A program made the translations under genes and the position numbers. From an uncultured Oscillospiraceae bacterium (GTDB lineage Bacteria; Bacillota; Clostridia; Oscillospirales; Oscillospiraceae), in the NCBI GenBank assembly GCA_910577805.1, contig CAJTOE010000062.1:1-13198 (forward strand): DNA of 13,198 nt. Reading direction: 5' to 3'. The notes beneath the pieces are model-generated. The model ran no database searches, was not told where the DNA came from, and saw only the letters and a list, made by a program, of their open reading frames with translations. Positions 12,565-13,198 of this stretch are shown here, piece by piece (the stretch's first letter is position 1; every line of letters begins with the position of its first letter).

Positions 12565-13198
12565 TGGCGGATATGAAGCTGAAATATACCATCCAGCCCT
12601 ACCAGACCGAGGCGGTGGAGAGTGTAGTGGATGTGTTTGCCGGACAGCCCTATAGGGCCTGCGGGGCGTACCGCCGGGATCTGCCGGTCCAGAAGGGCCT
12701 GGAGCACTACACGCTGCTGGACGAGGCGGACGCTCTGGGGTACGCCAACGCCGTCCTCACGCTGGACCAGACCCAGCTGCTGACCAACCTCAACCGGGTG
12801 CAGGCGCGGCAGAACCTCCACCAGTCGTCCGCCCTCACCACCGCCCTGGGGGCCTGCTCCCTGGACGTGGAGATGGAGACGGGCACGGGGAAAACCTACG
12901 TCTATATCAAGACCATGTTCGAGCTGAACCGGCGGTACGGCTGGAGCAAGTTCATCGTCGTGGTCCCCAGCATCGCCATCCGGGAGGGCGTGTCCCGGAG
13001 CTTTGAGACTATGCAGGAGCATTTTATGGAGTTGTATCGGAAAAAGGTCCGGAGCTTCATCTACAACTCCAAAAACCTGACGGATATCGACCAATTCAGC
13101 CAGAGCGCGGACTTATGCGTCATGATCATCAACATCCAGGCCTTCAACGCCAGAGGCAAGGACGCCCGGCGCATCCGCACGGAGCTGGACGACTTCGG
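12564..13198 (+). CDS. res: Type III restriction enzyme, Res subunit (3' end outside window)
   Basis: The first 211 residues of a Res subunit, the ATP-dependent translocase/endonuclease partner of Mod. It begins MADMKLKYTIQPYQTEAVES, a Q-motif-like start. Walker A is METGTGKT (104-111), and motif Ia is in FIVVVPSIAIREGV. The text after it (VCMIINIQAFN-like stretch: ADLCVMIINIQAFNARG) also fits Type III Res. Full members are about 900-1000 residues, so the DEAD-type box, remaining helicase motifs and the nuclease domain lie beyond the window. ATG 12564 overlaps the mod stop by one base (TGATG), which suggests re-initiation by terminating ribosomes; the upstream ribosome site (GAAAGG) is modest. 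The visible part is uninterrupted, so there is no sign of decay. Confidence 0.93.
   Translation, partial: MADMKLKYTIQPYQTEAVESVVDVFAGQPYRACGAYRRDLPVQKGLEHYTLLDEADALGYANAVLTLDQTQLLTNLNRVQARQNLHQSSALTTALGACSLDVEMETGTGKTYVYIKTMFELNRRYGWSKFIVVVPSIAIREGVSRSFETMQEHFMELYRKKVRSFIYNSKNLTDIDQFSQSADLCVMIINIQAFNARGKDARRIRTELDDF

Noticed and set aside
1..13198. CRISPR arrays, tRNA or rRNA genes, insertion sequences, attachment sites
   Set aside because: No regularly spaced direct repeats, no tRNA-like cloverleaf or rRNA blocks, and no transposase or terminal inverted repeats were seen on either strand.

Overview
The window looks like chromosomal DNA of a high-GC, spore-forming Clostridia member, most likely an Oscillospiraceae/Flavonifractor-type gut anaerobe. 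The reasons are a spoIIGA-sigE sporulation operon, an FMN riboswitch driving an ECF riboflavin transporter gene (ribU), an RqcH/NFACT plus Mini-III RNase operon, strong sigma-A promoters, and GC-rich codons throughout. The taxon is inferred from gene content; no rRNA is present.

Layout. (1) 1-4322, plus strand: a tightly packed cluster that looks devoted to D-amino acid and peptide-ligase chemistry. It holds the 3' end of an alanine-racemase-fold gene with altered catalytic positions, an ATP-grasp ligase resembling enterococcal D-aspartate ligase, an Asp/Glu-family racemase, and a MurE-like ligase fused to a shrunken acetylglutamate-kinase-like domain. A perfect 20-bp hairpin follows. (2) 4407-5450: a promoter, FMN riboswitch, Shine-Dalgarno-sequestering hairpin and ribU, closed by a terminator that can also serve the converging genes. 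(3) 5452-7914, minus strand: mrnC, rqcH and a small membrane protein as one translationally coupled operon. It shares a divergent promoter region, with a centred palindrome, with (4) an EamA transporter on the plus strand (8033-8941). (5) 8901-10512, minus strand: spoIIGA-sigE, whose promoter has the long spacing and partial 0A box expected of a Spo0A-activated promoter. The 3' end of sigE overlaps that of the EamA gene by 41 bp. (6) 10648 to the end, plus strand: a Type III restriction-modification operon (mod complete, res truncated by the window).

How the genes fit together. In region 1 the racemase could supply a D-amino acid (D-Asp is the leading candidate) that the ATP-grasp enzyme attaches to a wall precursor or small peptide, with the Mur-type ligase adding another residue. 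The nearest known parallel is the aspartate racemase/D-aspartate ligase pair of Enterococcus faecium. The unusual Mur substrate motif and the fused pseudo-kinase domain suggest that this is not simply the housekeeping murE. This cluster is the best candidate for something under-described. The other regions are mostly recognisable housekeeping, sporulation and defence genes, with some interesting regulatory DNA between them.
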